Assembly: GCA_036925085.1 (NCBI GenBank)
Contig: JAUPFP010000002.1
Location: 3,340,820-3,404,819 of the forward strand
Direction of reading: 5' to 3'
Length of the DNA: 64,000 nt
Source: Brachycybe producta
Lineage: Eukaryota; Arthropoda; Diplopoda; Playtdesmida; Andrognathidae
Shown here: in pieces, positions 32,901 through 43,039 of the stretch
Layout of the letters: every line of letters starts with the position of its first letter
Numbering within the stretch: the stretch's first letter is position 1
The notes under the pieces: model-generated
What the model was told of the DNA's origin: nothing
The model's input: the letters and a program-made list of their open reading frames with translations, nothing else
The model's database searches: none
Translations under genes and position numbers: made by a program

Positions 32901-35900
32901 GCCGTACCAGGCAAGGCAAGTAAATGTCGCGCCCGGTGAACCCAACCCCCAGAGGTTCAACAACAGTAGAGGCTGGCCCACAGCCGTCGACAACAGAGTC
33001 GACCCCGGCACCACCGATTCATCAGAGGGAACAATGTCGTCAACGACAACGAGGTTCCTCCTCATCACGAGTCGTCGGTAATGGAGCCAAAGGTACAAGA
33101 GGTGGGATAGTCGCGTCACAAAGACCTGGCTTAATATATATATAACTAGCTTTTTAGTGCCTGGCATCGCCGGCCAACACGTTTCAAACAATAAATAATC
33201 AAATGCTCATAACTCGTGAAGGGAACGACGTAGCGGTTTGAAATAAGTTGCGTTGATCTTGAAATTGGTAGCAGGATGTTCTGTAAATGTTTCGTTGCGC
33301 TACGTTGTGCGTTTAGTGGGATTTCGATGCTTCGGGGTAGTCAAATAGTAGTCAAACAACATTTGGGTAAAAAGACCAAAAATATATGGGTGTGGGACAT
33401 TTGCTCTAAAGACACTTGTCCCTACGGACACTTGCCCTAAAGCCATTTGCTCTAAAGACACTTGTCGCTACGGACACATGCCCTAAAGCCATTTGCTCTA
33501 AAGATCCTTACCCTACAGACACTTGCCCTAAAGCCATTTGCCCTAATGGGACATTTGCCCTAAAACCATTTGCCCTAAAAGTACATTTGTCCTAATCAGT
33601 AGTGACAATTTAACATTCTCCACCGAAAGACACTAAACCGTATGAAAAGAGAACAAAAAAGTGGCTTTAGGGCAAATGTTTTTAATGCAAATTTTCTTTT
33701 AGGGCAAATTTCCTTTTAGGACACATGGTTTTATGGCAAATATCTTTTTAAGGCAAACATCCTTTTAGGTCAAGTGTCTTTAGGGCAAACATCCTTTTAG
33801 GTCCAGTGTCTTTAGGGAAAATGTACCTTTAGGACAAATGGTTTTAGGGCAAATGCCCTTTTAGGACAAATGGTTTTAGGGCAAATGTCCCTTTAGGACA
33901 AATGGTTTTAGGGCAAATGTTCCTTTAGGACAAATGGTTTTAGGGCAAATGTCCCTTTAGGACAAATGGTTTTAGGGCAAATGTCCCTTTAAGACAAATG
34001 GTTTTAGGGCAAATGTCCCTTTAGGACAAATGGTTTTAGGGCAAATGTCTCTTTAGGACAAATGGTTTTAGGGCAAATGTCTCTAGGACAAATGGTTTTA
34101 GGGCAAATGTCTCTTTAGGACAAATGGTTTTAGGGCAAACGTCCCTTTAGGACAAATGGTTTTAGGGCAAACGTCCCTTTAGGACAAATGGTTTTAGGGC
34201 AAATGTCCCTTTAGGACAAATGGTTTTAGGGCAAATGTCCCTTTAGGCCAAATAGTTTTACGGCAATTGGCTTTAGGGCAAGTGTCCGTAGGGTAAATGT
34301 CTTTATACCAAAACATATATATATGGTGTAAACACTTTCAACTACTAGTTAAAAAGTTGACATTAATTAACTCTACTTTGAACCTACATTTTGGCGAGAA
34401 TGTCTCTTTTTTTCCAGTTAAGAACTCATTTTCACCCTTTGTTTTATCAAATGAATGCGGGGGACTAAGTAGCTAATGTTGTACTATCAGTTTCAAAGTC
34501 ATGGTAATTTTTAATAATTTCGTTTTCTATTTTCTATTTTTGTAGATGGTATTCCTGATTTTTCTGGTGTTAAACTCAGTTTGACTACAGACAAGTATAT
34601 AATTTAAAATATGTGTTATTGTCAATCTGCAGATTGGCTAGGCAATCCGCAAAACAACCAACCTGCTAGTCAATCTGCAGAATTCAATATTTTAGGTAAA
34701 TTGCATTTTTGCAGATTCACTAGCAGGTTAGTTGGTTGTTTTGTAGATTGCCTAGGCAACCTGCAGATTGACTGACTCCGCAGATTGACAGTAACACATC
34801 CATTTTGCAAGAGAAAAATTACTCTACAGATGAGCTAGTCAATTTGTGAGGATACCGCCAAACAAAACGCCTATACATCAAAAACCTAATCTACCAAAAG
34901 TCTTATTGATACGTTATTTAGATTGGCTTGTTTTGGGTATATTCTGCATATTGCCTAAAAAAACAGTAATTGTGCATATTTGTTATCAAAAATGGTTGTG
35001 GTATTGCAGTTTGTTTAGTAATGGCGTGGAGTAATTTTTTTTTCCTTCCATTTTTAATATATGAATAACATTGAATAGGATTTATTCTTCGATGTTACTT
35101 GTAGGGTTCCCAAAGAAGCTGGAACACTTACGCTGGCAACAGGTGGTAGATTGCTAGCAAATTCTACAGGTGAAACAAGATGAAAACATCTCTATGTTAG
35201 GTCTCATACCATCTAACAAGGTTTAATTTACTAATGTGGCTATAAATATTTATTTTGTTTTTATCCTACCAGATGGTTTCGATGGTTCCGCGTTCAGCGG
35301 AAACATTATGAATAAAAATTCAAAGCGGTTTTAGAAACTAGAATAGTTGGTGATAATGTTAAAAGTAGGGATGGGCCATTCGAATCGTCGAATCCCGCCA
35401 ATCTTGAAAAATATTCGAGATTCGAAAACTCGAATCTTCGCGTGCGTTTTTCGTCTTTCGTATCTTTCGAATCCTAACCTTAAAAAACTGTTAAAGACTT
35501 TGGCAAAATTAGTTTTAACTTCATTGACTTCCAATAAAAGCCATTCACTAACAAAAAAAAACCGGCGATTGTTGCAATTTCTGTGTTGTACCCGGATCAC
35601 CAATGGATCACCTTGTGGCGACCCTGAGTGCCATACACTGTTTTTTTATTTTTAATAATTTAATATTAAATATTATTTCATTTATTTGTATCTTCTTAAT
35701 GAATAATATAGGATTCTTATATGAAGGATTTGAGATTCGTGAAATTTGAGGGATTCAAAAACCGTTTAGGATTCGAGAAAATTTAGGATTCGTCCCACCT
35801 CTAGTTAAAAGTATTTTCATGATGACATCTTTAAAAAATAACTTTTCATCACAGTTTGAAAAAGAGGAAAATAGTTTTTCATGAAATGTCACTGGAAAAT

Positions 35901-38900
35901 CGAAAATGTGGGTTATTTTCGAACTGCTATAACATGTTTCTTTTTTTTCTCTTTCAAGACATTGCCATGAAAAAATGTTAATCGTGGCGGTAATCTTTTA
36001 CCATTCTAGTTGTGAAAACGATTTGAATTTTTTCATAATGTTGTTTTTTTAAAAAAAAACGTTCGCTTGACGTTTTTGCATTGAAATTTTACAAAAAATG
36101 TCTGTGGAACATAGCATTAGCTCCGGCAGTGAAAGGGGAAAAAAGCAAAATGAATATCTATAAAGCCATCTTAAGTGATTGATGTTTTTAACTATTGTAA
36201 TTGGTAGTCAAGAGTTATTTACTGAATGAAATAATTTCATAAATTATAAAAACGAGAAATTATGGTTTGATTCAACAACAACATCAACAAAAAAGACTCA
36301 ATTGCCATGACCCAAGGTCTAGCATATACTGTATGTGGTAGAAATCTGAGCAACTCAGAGTCATCTGCAGCTGCGGCAGCTTCGTCCAGAATTTGGTGCA
36401 GCTGCACTCTCCTTTTTTGTATCCTGCAGTGGCTATATGTGGTTTCTAATTGAAAGAAAACACAAATATTTAATTTTAACAGGAAAATCCATGTCCTTTT
36501 CTGAAAAATTTGACTTATATTTTGTTCAGCAGTAACTTAAATTGGAAACTAGATTAATGTTAATGTTAATGTTAATGTAAATGTAGATATTTTTTTGAAT
36601 CGTTGCAGAATACTTCGAAATGGCTTGCACGTTTACTTCTAACTTCAAAATTTATGTATTTGCATTTCGTGCTCATACACATTCGCACGGAATTTTAGCT
36701 TCGGGTTACAAAGTCCGCCGTGGAGATGACAATGTGGACAATTGGCAATTAATTGGAAAGAAAAACCCGCAACATACAGAAGTAAAATTTGATGTTTCTT
36801 CTTTTCAGTTTGATATAATGTATTGTAATACCCCGTATCTAAGGCCTCGACATCTTTTTGTTTTTTGATTAGCATTCTTATCTAGCTGAACCTGTTGCTG
36901 TTGAAAACGGAGACAAACTGGTAAGATTATATTTGAAAAGTAAACTACATTAAGGGACTACATCGCAAAATGACTTAGAAAAATCTCCAAAAAGGGGCCG
37001 TAGCATCGTTTTTATATTGAGTTCATAGACCCAATGTTAAAGAAAAAACGTTCATTTATAAAAATACACAGTCGCGGCAATATGTTTTATTTTTCATATT
37101 TAAATTTGTCCAATTTTGATGTTTCGAAGTGCAATGTGCACTTTAAATCTATGTTTATCTAGTGATAGAACGTCAAAAAATTGGAAAGTGAGCTTCTATT
37201 TTTAAAAGAATATTTCAAAATTGGGAATTTTGAACAACGAATTTTTAAAATGTTTATAAAAATACCTAAAAATAATTTTAAAAACCAGAAAAAAATCAGC
37301 ACGTGCGCCAGTGTGTTGGCTTCACTGTGGTTTACTTTATAGATTTTTTCTTATTTTTTAAAAATTATTTTTAGGTATTTTATGAACATTTAATGGTTCA
37401 TCTGAAAGGTTAATCTCAATGGAGTTAACATAGTTAAAAAAAACTGCGATTTTGAAATATTTTTAAAAATAGAAGCACACTTTCCAATTTTTGTTCCAAT
37501 TAAGTTGACTTATTATTCTAGTTTCCAACAGACCTGGTTGTTTCAGCGTTCCTAAAATTATACTTATGCTAAAATGTTAGTAAAAGTACTAAAAGTTAAC
37601 TTTCAGTTTGGGCCAGGCATTAGGGCAAGGTGACTGAGGCAACTGCCATGTGGGCCTCACGTTTTCAGGAGCCCCGCGCTGTTGACTACGCATTTTTTAC
37701 TACCTGTACTGTGCATTATTTTAATACATATGCAATTTTTTTGCATTGGGCCCCGTGCATCGCTTGCTGCCTTGGGCCCCGCGCATCACTTGGTGCCTTG
37801 GTAGGCTTCCGGTAGGCAATATCCGGCATCGGCGCTTCGTCTCTCTTCTAATATAAAATAAAATACAATAAAATAAAATTGTATACTATAAATATAAAGC
37901 TTTGTCTGTCTGTACAAACAAGGACAACAACGTTTAAGCACGTTGGAATTTATTTAAATTTAAATGAACCAGTTTTTTCTCATGGTCAACTTTATGTTGC
38001 ACTCTCCCGATCCAAAAACCCAACAATGGTAAGGTGCTTATGAAGTATTTGAATAAAATGAAGTATTAGTAGCAAAATTAAACTACAATGTTGCTCCCGT
38101 CATTTATGACGGGTTACCCCACTAGTTAGTACATATTTATTTTAGTTGTGAGTGAAGCGAGCCAAAAAAATTAGCAACATTTTTTCTATACTGTATAACA
38201 CCATACATGTAATCACACGTATGAAATCGAAGTAGTTTTTAAATTTTGGTAAATGTAAATTTACATTTCACAGTTACAAAAAAAGGCTCTCGAGAAGTTC
38301 CCAAGGGCTTCACGATTTCTATATGCTTAGGGAACTTCTTAGCTTTGAGAGGCTCCTAATGGCCTTCTAGTTTTGAGATTTTTTTTTGGATGCCGCTCAG
38401 TTTTAAGAACGTCCTCACGCCTTCACAATTTTGTTAGACTCCTGTTGGCTTGTGTATCCTTATAATTTTTTTTTAATTTTCAAGTATTACAGTATGGTTA
38501 GCATTGTATATTTTAATGTGCTGTTAACAATTAGCTTAAATTACAAAAATGTAGGTGTTATAGTATTTGAAATATGTATCTATTACTGTCTAAACACAAA
38601 TTACGTGCATCACCTACTCGACATTGTATAAAAATAATTGTTTGACACCCCCGCACCTGGAAGGACCAGGCATTTGCTGTGCTGCCATTCCGGGCCAGTA
38701 TGTCGCTTCTCGCATAATCTAGGGCCTGGCCTGTTTCAGCTTACACATCTAAAATTACATTTCATTTCTTTACTGTACAGGCTGCAAGATGCACAATGAA
38801 AAATGAAGAGAATCGTGATATTTCTTTTGGGTAAAGTATATTAAAGTGGCTGAAGAGAGATTTATTTTGATTGTGTCCTCCATGATGACGCGCCACTGCA

Positions 38901-40457
38901 GTGACTATATGTTCTGTATTAGCAGAAGGCGTGCTGGGAAAATTTTTTAGCCCTGGCATTTTGAAGATATAGCGGCCCACATTTTCTTACCTCATCTTTA
39001 AAGAAATCTGCAACAGCAAATGTCATTCATTTAAATTATTTATTTTATAAGCCATTTTTTACAGAATAAGAAGGGTTTGTAATAGTGCACTTGTTTCAGC
39101 TAAATTATCAATTATTTCCTCGGACCCCAGATTTAATTTATTGAAAACACTTGTTTAACCTACACACAGTAACTGTGTAGGCGGGTGTTTGTTGTCATTG
39201 TGTCACAGTTGTATATGGAGACAAATAACCCACTCTTTTTTTTAAATTTATACTCGATTGAAAATATTTTTTTGAAAAAAAAAACGGCCTAATTGAATAC
39301 TGGCCCTTCTGACATTTGCTAGAGCTGCCCGATGGCCAACACGCATAGATTTGTGTATTAGGAAGTTTCTTCCCCATACCTGCGGTCTTGAAATTTTTTT
39401 ATGTTTTTCAAGGGAACGTGTTTCAGGGAAAAAAAACATTACAAAAAAAAAATTCAGTGTTTTAGAAACTAGAATAGTTGTTGATAATGCTAACATTTTT
39501 TTTTTGTTATAATGATACCTTTAAAAATAAACATTTTATAATAGTTTGAAAAATGCGAACATTGTTTTTCATGTAATGTTATCAGGTAATGAAAAAAAAA
39601 ATCTAAAAATGGGTCTTTTGCAAACTGCGATAAAATGTTTATTTTTTAAGATATTGCCATGAAATAACTTCTAGCATAATCTTCTACACCATTGTAAAAA
39701 AAAAAGTAGAGGTGGGACGAGTCCTAAATTTTTTCGAATCCGAATCCTAAAAGGTTCTCGAATCCCTCAAATCTCCCGAATCTCGAATCTCTCATATAAT
39801 AAGAATCCTATATTATTCATTAAGAAGATAAAAATAAATGAAATAATAATAAATATTAAATTATTAATAATTAAAGCAAGTGTGGCACTCAGGGTCGCCA
39901 CAAGGTGATCCATTGGTGATCCGGGTACAACACCGAAATTGCAACAATCGCTGGTTTTTCTTGTTAGTGAACGTTTCTATTGAACGTCAATGGAACTAAT
40001 TTTTACCAAAGTTTTTAACAGTTTTTTTTTTCAGCTTAGGATTCGAAAGATTCGAAAAGACGATAAAAGCGTGAAGATTCGAGTTTTCGAATCTCGAATA
40101 TTTTTCAAGATTCGCGGAATTCGAGGATTCAAATGTCTCGTCCCTATAAAAAAAGCATTAGCCACTGCAGTGGCGCCGTCCAGAAATGGAGGGGAGGGAG
40201 AGTGGTTGGAACAACAATAAAAAATAGTTATCTATTCATTTAACTTAAGAAAAAGTTATTTCATTCAGGCTGATATGGTTTATTGCATTAACAGAAATTC
40301 GCATATGGATGAAATGTGCATCTTTTACATGGTCTACTATAAAAATGCTGACAGTGGAACACCTATTCATTGGTGTCGAAGTGCTGGTCCACCAGGTTAC
40401 TATTGGAAAAGTGATACCTCACTGAATAACGTTCCTGCCGAGGCCTTCAAAAAGTAA
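26875..40457 (+). CDS. PHM: peptidylglycine alpha-hydroxylating monooxygenase, copy A (10-11 exons)
   Basis: This copper enzyme hydroxylates the alpha carbon of C-terminal glycine in peptides, using ascorbate and O2, in the secretory pathway. Exons: 26875-26973, 30730-30787, 30885-30960, 31022-31101, 31175-31258, 34546-34594, 35105-35169, 36609-36781, 36873-36920 and 40269-40457. All junctions are GT-AG, phases agree throughout, and the sum is 921 nt (306 aa). Copper ligands are all present: His-His in THHMLL, His in EVHYA, the His-x-His pair in RAHTHSHG, and Met in DEMC. Length matches the catalytic core alone; no PAL lyase domain follows. The start ATG is the first in the exon and gives a weak signal peptide. 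A 352-aa alternative end is possible. Confidence 0.85.
27425..28190 (+). mobile_element. possible solo LTR, GC-rich
   Basis: A block of markedly higher GC than the surrounding intron. It begins TGTAACGTCCCACCGG, has a TATATAAATAAA stretch near 27847 and a CAATAAAAAA near 28154, and ends near TTGCCACA. This pattern suggests a solo LTR inserted in intron 1 of copy A. Flanks AATTG/ATTTG are only near-duplicates. No ORF is convincing. Confidence 0.4.
28378..28485. repeat. ACTAAA(TACT) microsatellite
   Basis: Repeats of ACTACTAAAACTACTAAATACT, slippage-type low-complexity DNA in intron 1 of copy A. Confidence 0.8.
28490..28860. repeat. foldback repeat with ~110-bp arms
   Basis: The left arm (AGGGCTCTGTAGAACACG) and right arm (CGTGTTCTACTGAGCCCT) are inverted around a short unique centre. 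It is related to the 25.9-kb block, so it is a recurring hairpin-type element. Confidence 0.65.
28922..29684. mobile_element. PIF/Harbinger-like MITE
   Basis: Long inverted termini start AGCCTAGTATACACCGG and end CCGGTGTATACTAGGCT, flanked by TTA at 28919-28921 and 29685-29687. A TWA-type 3-bp duplication fits PIF/Harbinger. Sub-terminal repeats (GTTGCGGG..CTGAATC) are also inverted. No transposase was seen. Confidence 0.75.
29868..30600 (-). pseudogene. LINE 3' fragment (same family as copy 0)
   Basis: 5'-truncated LINE end: YKYLGVTLTDDLSW, a RFSQRT block, EARFVCGRHKFTDSVTE, then the 3' UTR with GGCAGAGGGAC. It is closely related to 3095-4305. It ends about 130 bp before exon 2 of PHM copy A. 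Confidence 0.8.
30730..30960 (+). CDS. PHM copy A exons 2-3 (Cu-A His-His)
   Basis: Exon 2 (30730-30787, 58 nt, phase 1 end) and exon 3 (30885-30960, 76 nt, phase 2 end), separated by a 97-nt intron. Exon 3 encodes THHMLLYGC, holding the two adjacent His ligands of the first copper and the Cys after them. Both exon lengths are identical in copy B. Confidence 0.85.
31022..31258 (+). CDS. PHM copy A exons 4-5 (Cu-A third His)
   Basis: Exon 4 (31022-31101) encodes ILYAWSRDAP, a strongly conserved PHM block. Exon 5 (31175-31258) encodes YLEVHYANAS, giving the third His of the first copper site. Exon 5 is 9 nt longer than in copy B because the GTAAGT donor lies three codons further on. Confidence 0.85.
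31437..32145. repeat. two direct copies of a GTCATAAATGACGGG repeat
   Basis: Two ~380-bp units start ACTAGTGGGGTAACCCGTC (31437 and about 31815). Each has the palindrome CCCGTCATAAATGACGG at its head, then a pyrimidine-rich tract. An inverted fragment lies at about 38060-38130. The class is unknown; palindromic ends and no duplicated target leave Helitron-like or SINE-like origins open. Confidence 0.6.
32149..33130 (+). mobile_element. possible LTR-retrotransposon fragment
   Basis: A sharply different, less AT-rich block starting TGTGACACCCTGTAG. It has LTR-like spacing and is followed by an ATG-led frame at 32924 (Pro/Thr/Arg-rich, starting MSRPVNPTPRG) that resembles a Gag N-terminus. It breaks off at a TATATATA tract. 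No second LTR was seen. Confidence 0.35.
33388..34310. repeat. ~32-bp minisatellite array with an inverted left part
   Basis: About 33660-34310 repeats a ~32-bp unit containing TTTTAGGGCAAATG about twenty times, very regularly between 33830 and 34250. The left part (33388-33595) carries the same unit in reverse orientation (CATTTGCCCTAAA). The array therefore forms a large inverted structure. It lies in intron 5 of PHM copy A. Confidence 0.9.
34546..34594 (+). CDS. PHM copy A exon 6
   Basis: 49 nt, phase 1 to phase 2, encoding the FSGVKLSLTTDK strand region. It is nearly identical to exon 6 of copy B (51825-51873). Confidence 0.8.
34613..34797. mobile_element. short foldback MITE next to exon 6 donor
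   Basis: Ends GTGTTATTGTCAATCTGC and the inverse of GTGTTACTGTCAATCTGC, with inner inverted blocks (CTAGGCAA, CAACCAACCTGCTAG). It sits 18 bp after the exon 6 donor. The paralogous intron of copy B lacks it, and the flanking sequence rejoins there. Confidence 0.7.
35105..35169 (+). CDS. PHM copy A exon 7
   Basis: 65 nt, phase 2 to phase 1, encoding VPKEAGTLTLATGG, which corresponds to the interdomain strand before the second copper domain. Copy B exon 7 is the same length. Confidence 0.8.
35366..35803 (+). mobile_element. hAT-type MITE (ATTCGAA family), copy 1
   Basis: 438 bp with ends TAGGGATGGGCC and CCCACCTCTA, flanked by perfect 8-bp duplications GTTAAAAG (35358-35365 and 35804-35811). 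The 8-bp duplication points to hAT. The interior repeats ATTCGA motifs and GGGTCGCCACAAGGTGATCC (reverse strand). Three further copies lie at 39.7, 40.9 and 45.3 kb. Confidence 0.8.
36609..36920 (+). CDS. PHM copy A exons 8-9 (Cu-B His-x-His)
   Basis: Exon 8 (36609-36781, 173 nt) encodes FAFRAHTHSHGILASGYKV, with the His-x-His pair of the second copper, the preceding Arg, and GKKNPQ. A 91-nt intron leads to exon 9 (36873-36920, 48 nt), encoding LAEPVAVENGDKL. I placed the exon 8 donor at GAA|GTAAAA because only this keeps the frame into exon 9; an unspliced read-through would hit a stop. Confidence 0.82.
36954..37490. mobile_element. palindromic TTAA MITE, right end truncated
   Basis: Follows TTAA at 36950-36953 with GGGACTACATCGC, matching the left arm and core (AGCACGTGCGCC) and part of the right arm of the 50973 copy. 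It begins 33 bp after exon 9. Confidence 0.6.
37500..39700. other. intron 9 of PHM copy A, scattered repeats
   Basis: Contains an inverted fragment of the GTCATAAATGACGGG repeat (38060-38130), GGGCCCCGC-rich repeat scraps (about 37615-37810, 38645-38730), and a block at 39260-39340 that resembles 50465-50560. No coding exon is visible. Confidence 0.45.
39710..40146 (-). mobile_element. hAT-type MITE (ATTCGAA family), copy 2
   Basis: Reverse-oriented copy running TAGAGGTGGGACG to GTCTCGTCCCTA, with A-rich flanks that could hide an 8-bp duplication. It lies about 120 bp before exon 10 of copy A. Confidence 0.7.
40269..40457 (+). CDS. PHM copy A exon 10 (Cu-B Met)
   Basis: Encodes MVYCINRNSHMDEMC and FYMVYY: the Met ligand of the second copper, two core Cys and the following Tyr. 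The residue two after Met, Asn in vertebrate PHM, is Ile here. The frame stops at TAA 40455-40457. A GTAAAG donor overlaps that stop (exon end 40453), so splicing could remove it. Confidence 0.82.
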   Translation, partial: ADMVYCINRNSHMDEMCIFYMVYYKNADSGTPIHWCRSAGPPGYYWKSDTSLNNVPAEAFKK

Positions 40458-40684
40458 AGAGAGAGAGAGAGAGAGCTGTTTTTATTTAAATCGCATGATT
40501 TTTTTGGTTTCAGAAAAAAATCTTTATGTAAATCAAGTTGAAATCATACTTTAAATTGTTTTAAATGTTATTTTTTTGTTTGTTTCATCAGAAATCTCAT
40601 TAGTTTAATTATAATTTTCAAGTAAATCCTTGCTTAGCATGTTTTATTTTAAATTAATCTTTTTAAACAGGTAAATTATTTAAG

Positions 40685-40826
40685 GTACTCCTCCTATAAC
40701 GGCGGATCCTGGACAGGTCATTCGAGGATCCGTCGAAATTTGATAAGATTAACAGGTCGCACTAGTAGAGGGTGCAGTGTACAAAATTTTAGCTATCTAG
40801 GTTATGAGGGAAGTTGGTTAAAATAA
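40685..40826 (+). CDS. possible alternative last exon of PHM copy A
   Basis: If exon 10 is spliced at 40453|GTAAAG to the ATTTAAG acceptor ending at 40684, the phase matches and 46 more codons stay open (YNGGSWTGHSRIRRN ... SYLGYEGSWLK) to TAA at 40824-40826, giving 352 aa. AATAAA follows at 40861. I recognise no domain in it; a chance open frame remains possible. Confidence 0.4.
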
Positions 40827-40860
40827 GAAAAATACAACGGACATCAGCCACGTCAACTTA

Positions 40861-40866
40861 AATAAA
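40861..40866 (+). terminator. AATAAA poly(A) signal of PHM copy A
   Basis: First AATAAA in a suitable position after either stop codon (40457 or 40826), directly before a hAT-type MITE that begins at 40869. Confidence 0.45.
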
Positions 40867-40868
40867 AG

Positions 40869-41247
40869 TAGAGGTCGGACGAATCCGAATCCTTCATATA
40901 AGAATCCTATACTATTCATTAAGAAGATACAAATAAATGAAATAATATTAAATATTAAATTATTAATAATAAAAAAGTGTGGCGTCACTCAGGGTCGCCA
41001 CAAGGTGATATTGGTGATCCGGGTACCACCACCGAAATTGCAACAATGGCCGTTTTTTGTTAGTGAACGCTTCTATTGGACGTCAGTGGAGTTAAAACTA
41101 ATTTTACCAAAGTTTTTAACGTTTTTTTTTTAGGTTAGAATTCGAAAGAGTCGAAAGACGAAGAAAAAAGTGCGAAGATTCGAGTTTTCGAATCTCGAAT
41201 ATTTTTCAAGATCCGCGGGATTCGAGGATTCGAATGGCCCATCTCTA
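40869..41247 (-). mobile_element. hAT-type MITE (ATTCGAA family), copy 3
   Basis: TAGAGGTCGGACG to GGCCCATCTCTA, shorter than copy 1 with internal deletions. The flanking 8-mers do not match. Confidence 0.7.
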
Positions 41248-41249
41248 GT

Positions 41250-41987
41250 ATATAAATTATATTAATAACAGTTACATAATTCTGATGCTCCCATATAAAA
41301 CAGTTTTAGACGCCAGAGTTCCTGCAAAAAGGTCTTTATTGTTAACTTTAATGCTTTGTTGTTTACAACTTTACAGTATTTTCTATAGACTTTCGTAGTC
41401 AGATTCAGATTCCTTGTCTCTCTTGTATCTGCTGATACAGGCGCCATGATCTGCACTGTGTCTACCGCTTTTTCTCCAATATTTGACGTACTTAGCTTGC
41501 AGGGTTGCATTTGCAAAGAGGAAGACTGACATACTTGATGAGTAGCAAGACCTGAACTGCGAGCAACTGTAAACACGTTTCTTGTGTCACTGTCAGTGAC
41601 GTTCATCTAACATTCTAACTGAACACATGCTCACATTCTGCAATACAGTAGAGACAACTAACGCTATAAATATGACAAGTGACACACAGGGGCACCCCTG
41701 CCAATAACAAAGAAAATATGCAGAAATAGCCATTACAGTATGTGCTGTTTTTTTTTCTAAACAAGTGCCAATATGGGTAACAAATGCCGGTATGGTTGTC
41801 TCATATTTAAGAGGTGCCGGTGTGCCATACCACCACATACCGGACCACTTGGAGCACTGGCTTTAATTACTTTTATAGACTTACATTGTTAGCTTAGCTT
41901 GATTGCAATGTTAATCTATTCACTAGCTCTTTTGGCACTGGTTGTCTGTTTATCTTGGTAGAGCACACGATACTACCAGTTCTCTTC
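41250..41987. other. intergenic, no gene recognised
   Basis: A 114-codon minus-strand frame (41606-41262) has no recognisable motif. GGTGCCGGTGTGCCATACCAC near 41812 looks like repeat sequence but no ends can be placed. Confidence 0.35.
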
Positions 41988-42272
41988 AGCCTTGTTTACA
42001 CAAAGCGAATTAATAGGCAGTTTCGACTATCATCAGTTTGACTGATGACTGGATTATGAGCGGGAAAAATAGTGGTGGGGTAAGCTATACTGACTTGACC
42101 AACTAAATCAAAATCTACTCTTTGGGTAAGTTGGCCTGCCTGCCCAGACCAGTCACAACCTGCAAAAATAAACAGGCCAGTGCTGTCCACATGAAGCCAG
42201 CCACTGGCATCAGTCAACTGACGCCAGTCGAACCTGCCCATCAACTGACCTCATGTAAACCCAGCTTTAGGG
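41988..42272. mobile_element. MITE with imperfect ~65-bp inverted ends
   Basis: Left AGCCTTGTTTACAC and right inverse of AAGCTGGGTTTACATG continue as imperfect inverted repeats (GTCAGTTGA, GCAG-TTCGAC). Target duplication is unclear; a PIF/Harbinger-like origin is possible. Confidence 0.45.
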
Positions 42273-43035
42273 ATGAGTCTTCCAGGCAGGAATGTGCCCT
42301 TTCATTCAAGGCATTATGTTTAGCTTTCTTTGGGAAGGGGAGGCATGGCATGCGTGCATAAACATAAACACTCGCTCATGCTTTGTGATTAAAGATTTGT
42401 TGACAATGGCTTAGTGCCTGAAACATACAGGGCTTCCTCCATCAAGCTCGTAGCTAGGTAGACATCAGACTTCAGCATTTGATGTTGGTTAGACCTTTAT
42501 TATTCATTTTTGGTTCCTTCATTTGCCATCATTTCCATTCTATGATTTGTACATTTTTATTCCTACGTTAAATAATCAGATTTATAGAGTAGCAGCCTCA
42601 GGCTAGACCAACATACGGGCAGCTCTCCTTCCAAAAGTGAGAGACCACCCATATGTACATGTGCTATTCCAGATAACATGACATAAACATCAATATTTAC
42701 TTTCACAACAAGACATTTACATGTACATTTGTGTAGACCCTTCTTTTCCAGAACCAGATTAAAGGCACCAGGATTGTTTGTTGTGATACATTGTATGCGA
42801 GATGGACTTCACCTTACTGCAGCTGTTAAAGATGTACTGAGCTCTGTTCTCTACAAATCTGTTTGTAGTCATGTCCAGGGAAACTTTTAATTTCCAAATG
42901 CCCTGCTTCAATTATGAAAACTGGTTCAGCTAATGTATGCAAAGCACCAAAAGAAACATTATCTCATATAAAAAAAACCTTCTGTAATATCCTATCACTC
43001 CAATAAAGAAAACAAACCATCTAATTTCTTAAAAA
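42273..43035. other. intergenic, nothing recognised
   Basis: AT-rich sequence without coding exons. A scrap near 42770-42800 (TTTGTTGTGATACATTGT) resembles the Harbinger-like MITE at 28.9 kb. Confidence 0.35.
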
Positions 43036-43039
43036 TCAA

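Noticed and set aside
32924-33145. Start of a new host gene (MSRPVNPTPRG)
   Set aside because: The context is LTR-like, the frame is short and low-complexity, and it runs into a TATATA repeat; treated as a possible Gag remnant.
33663-34310. CRISPR-like regular repeat array
   Set aside because: The genome is eukaryotic, there are no unique spacers, and units are directly joined; this is a minisatellite.
41262-41606. 114-codon minus-strand frame
   Set aside because: No motif, neighbour or splice signals support it; likely chance or old repeat.
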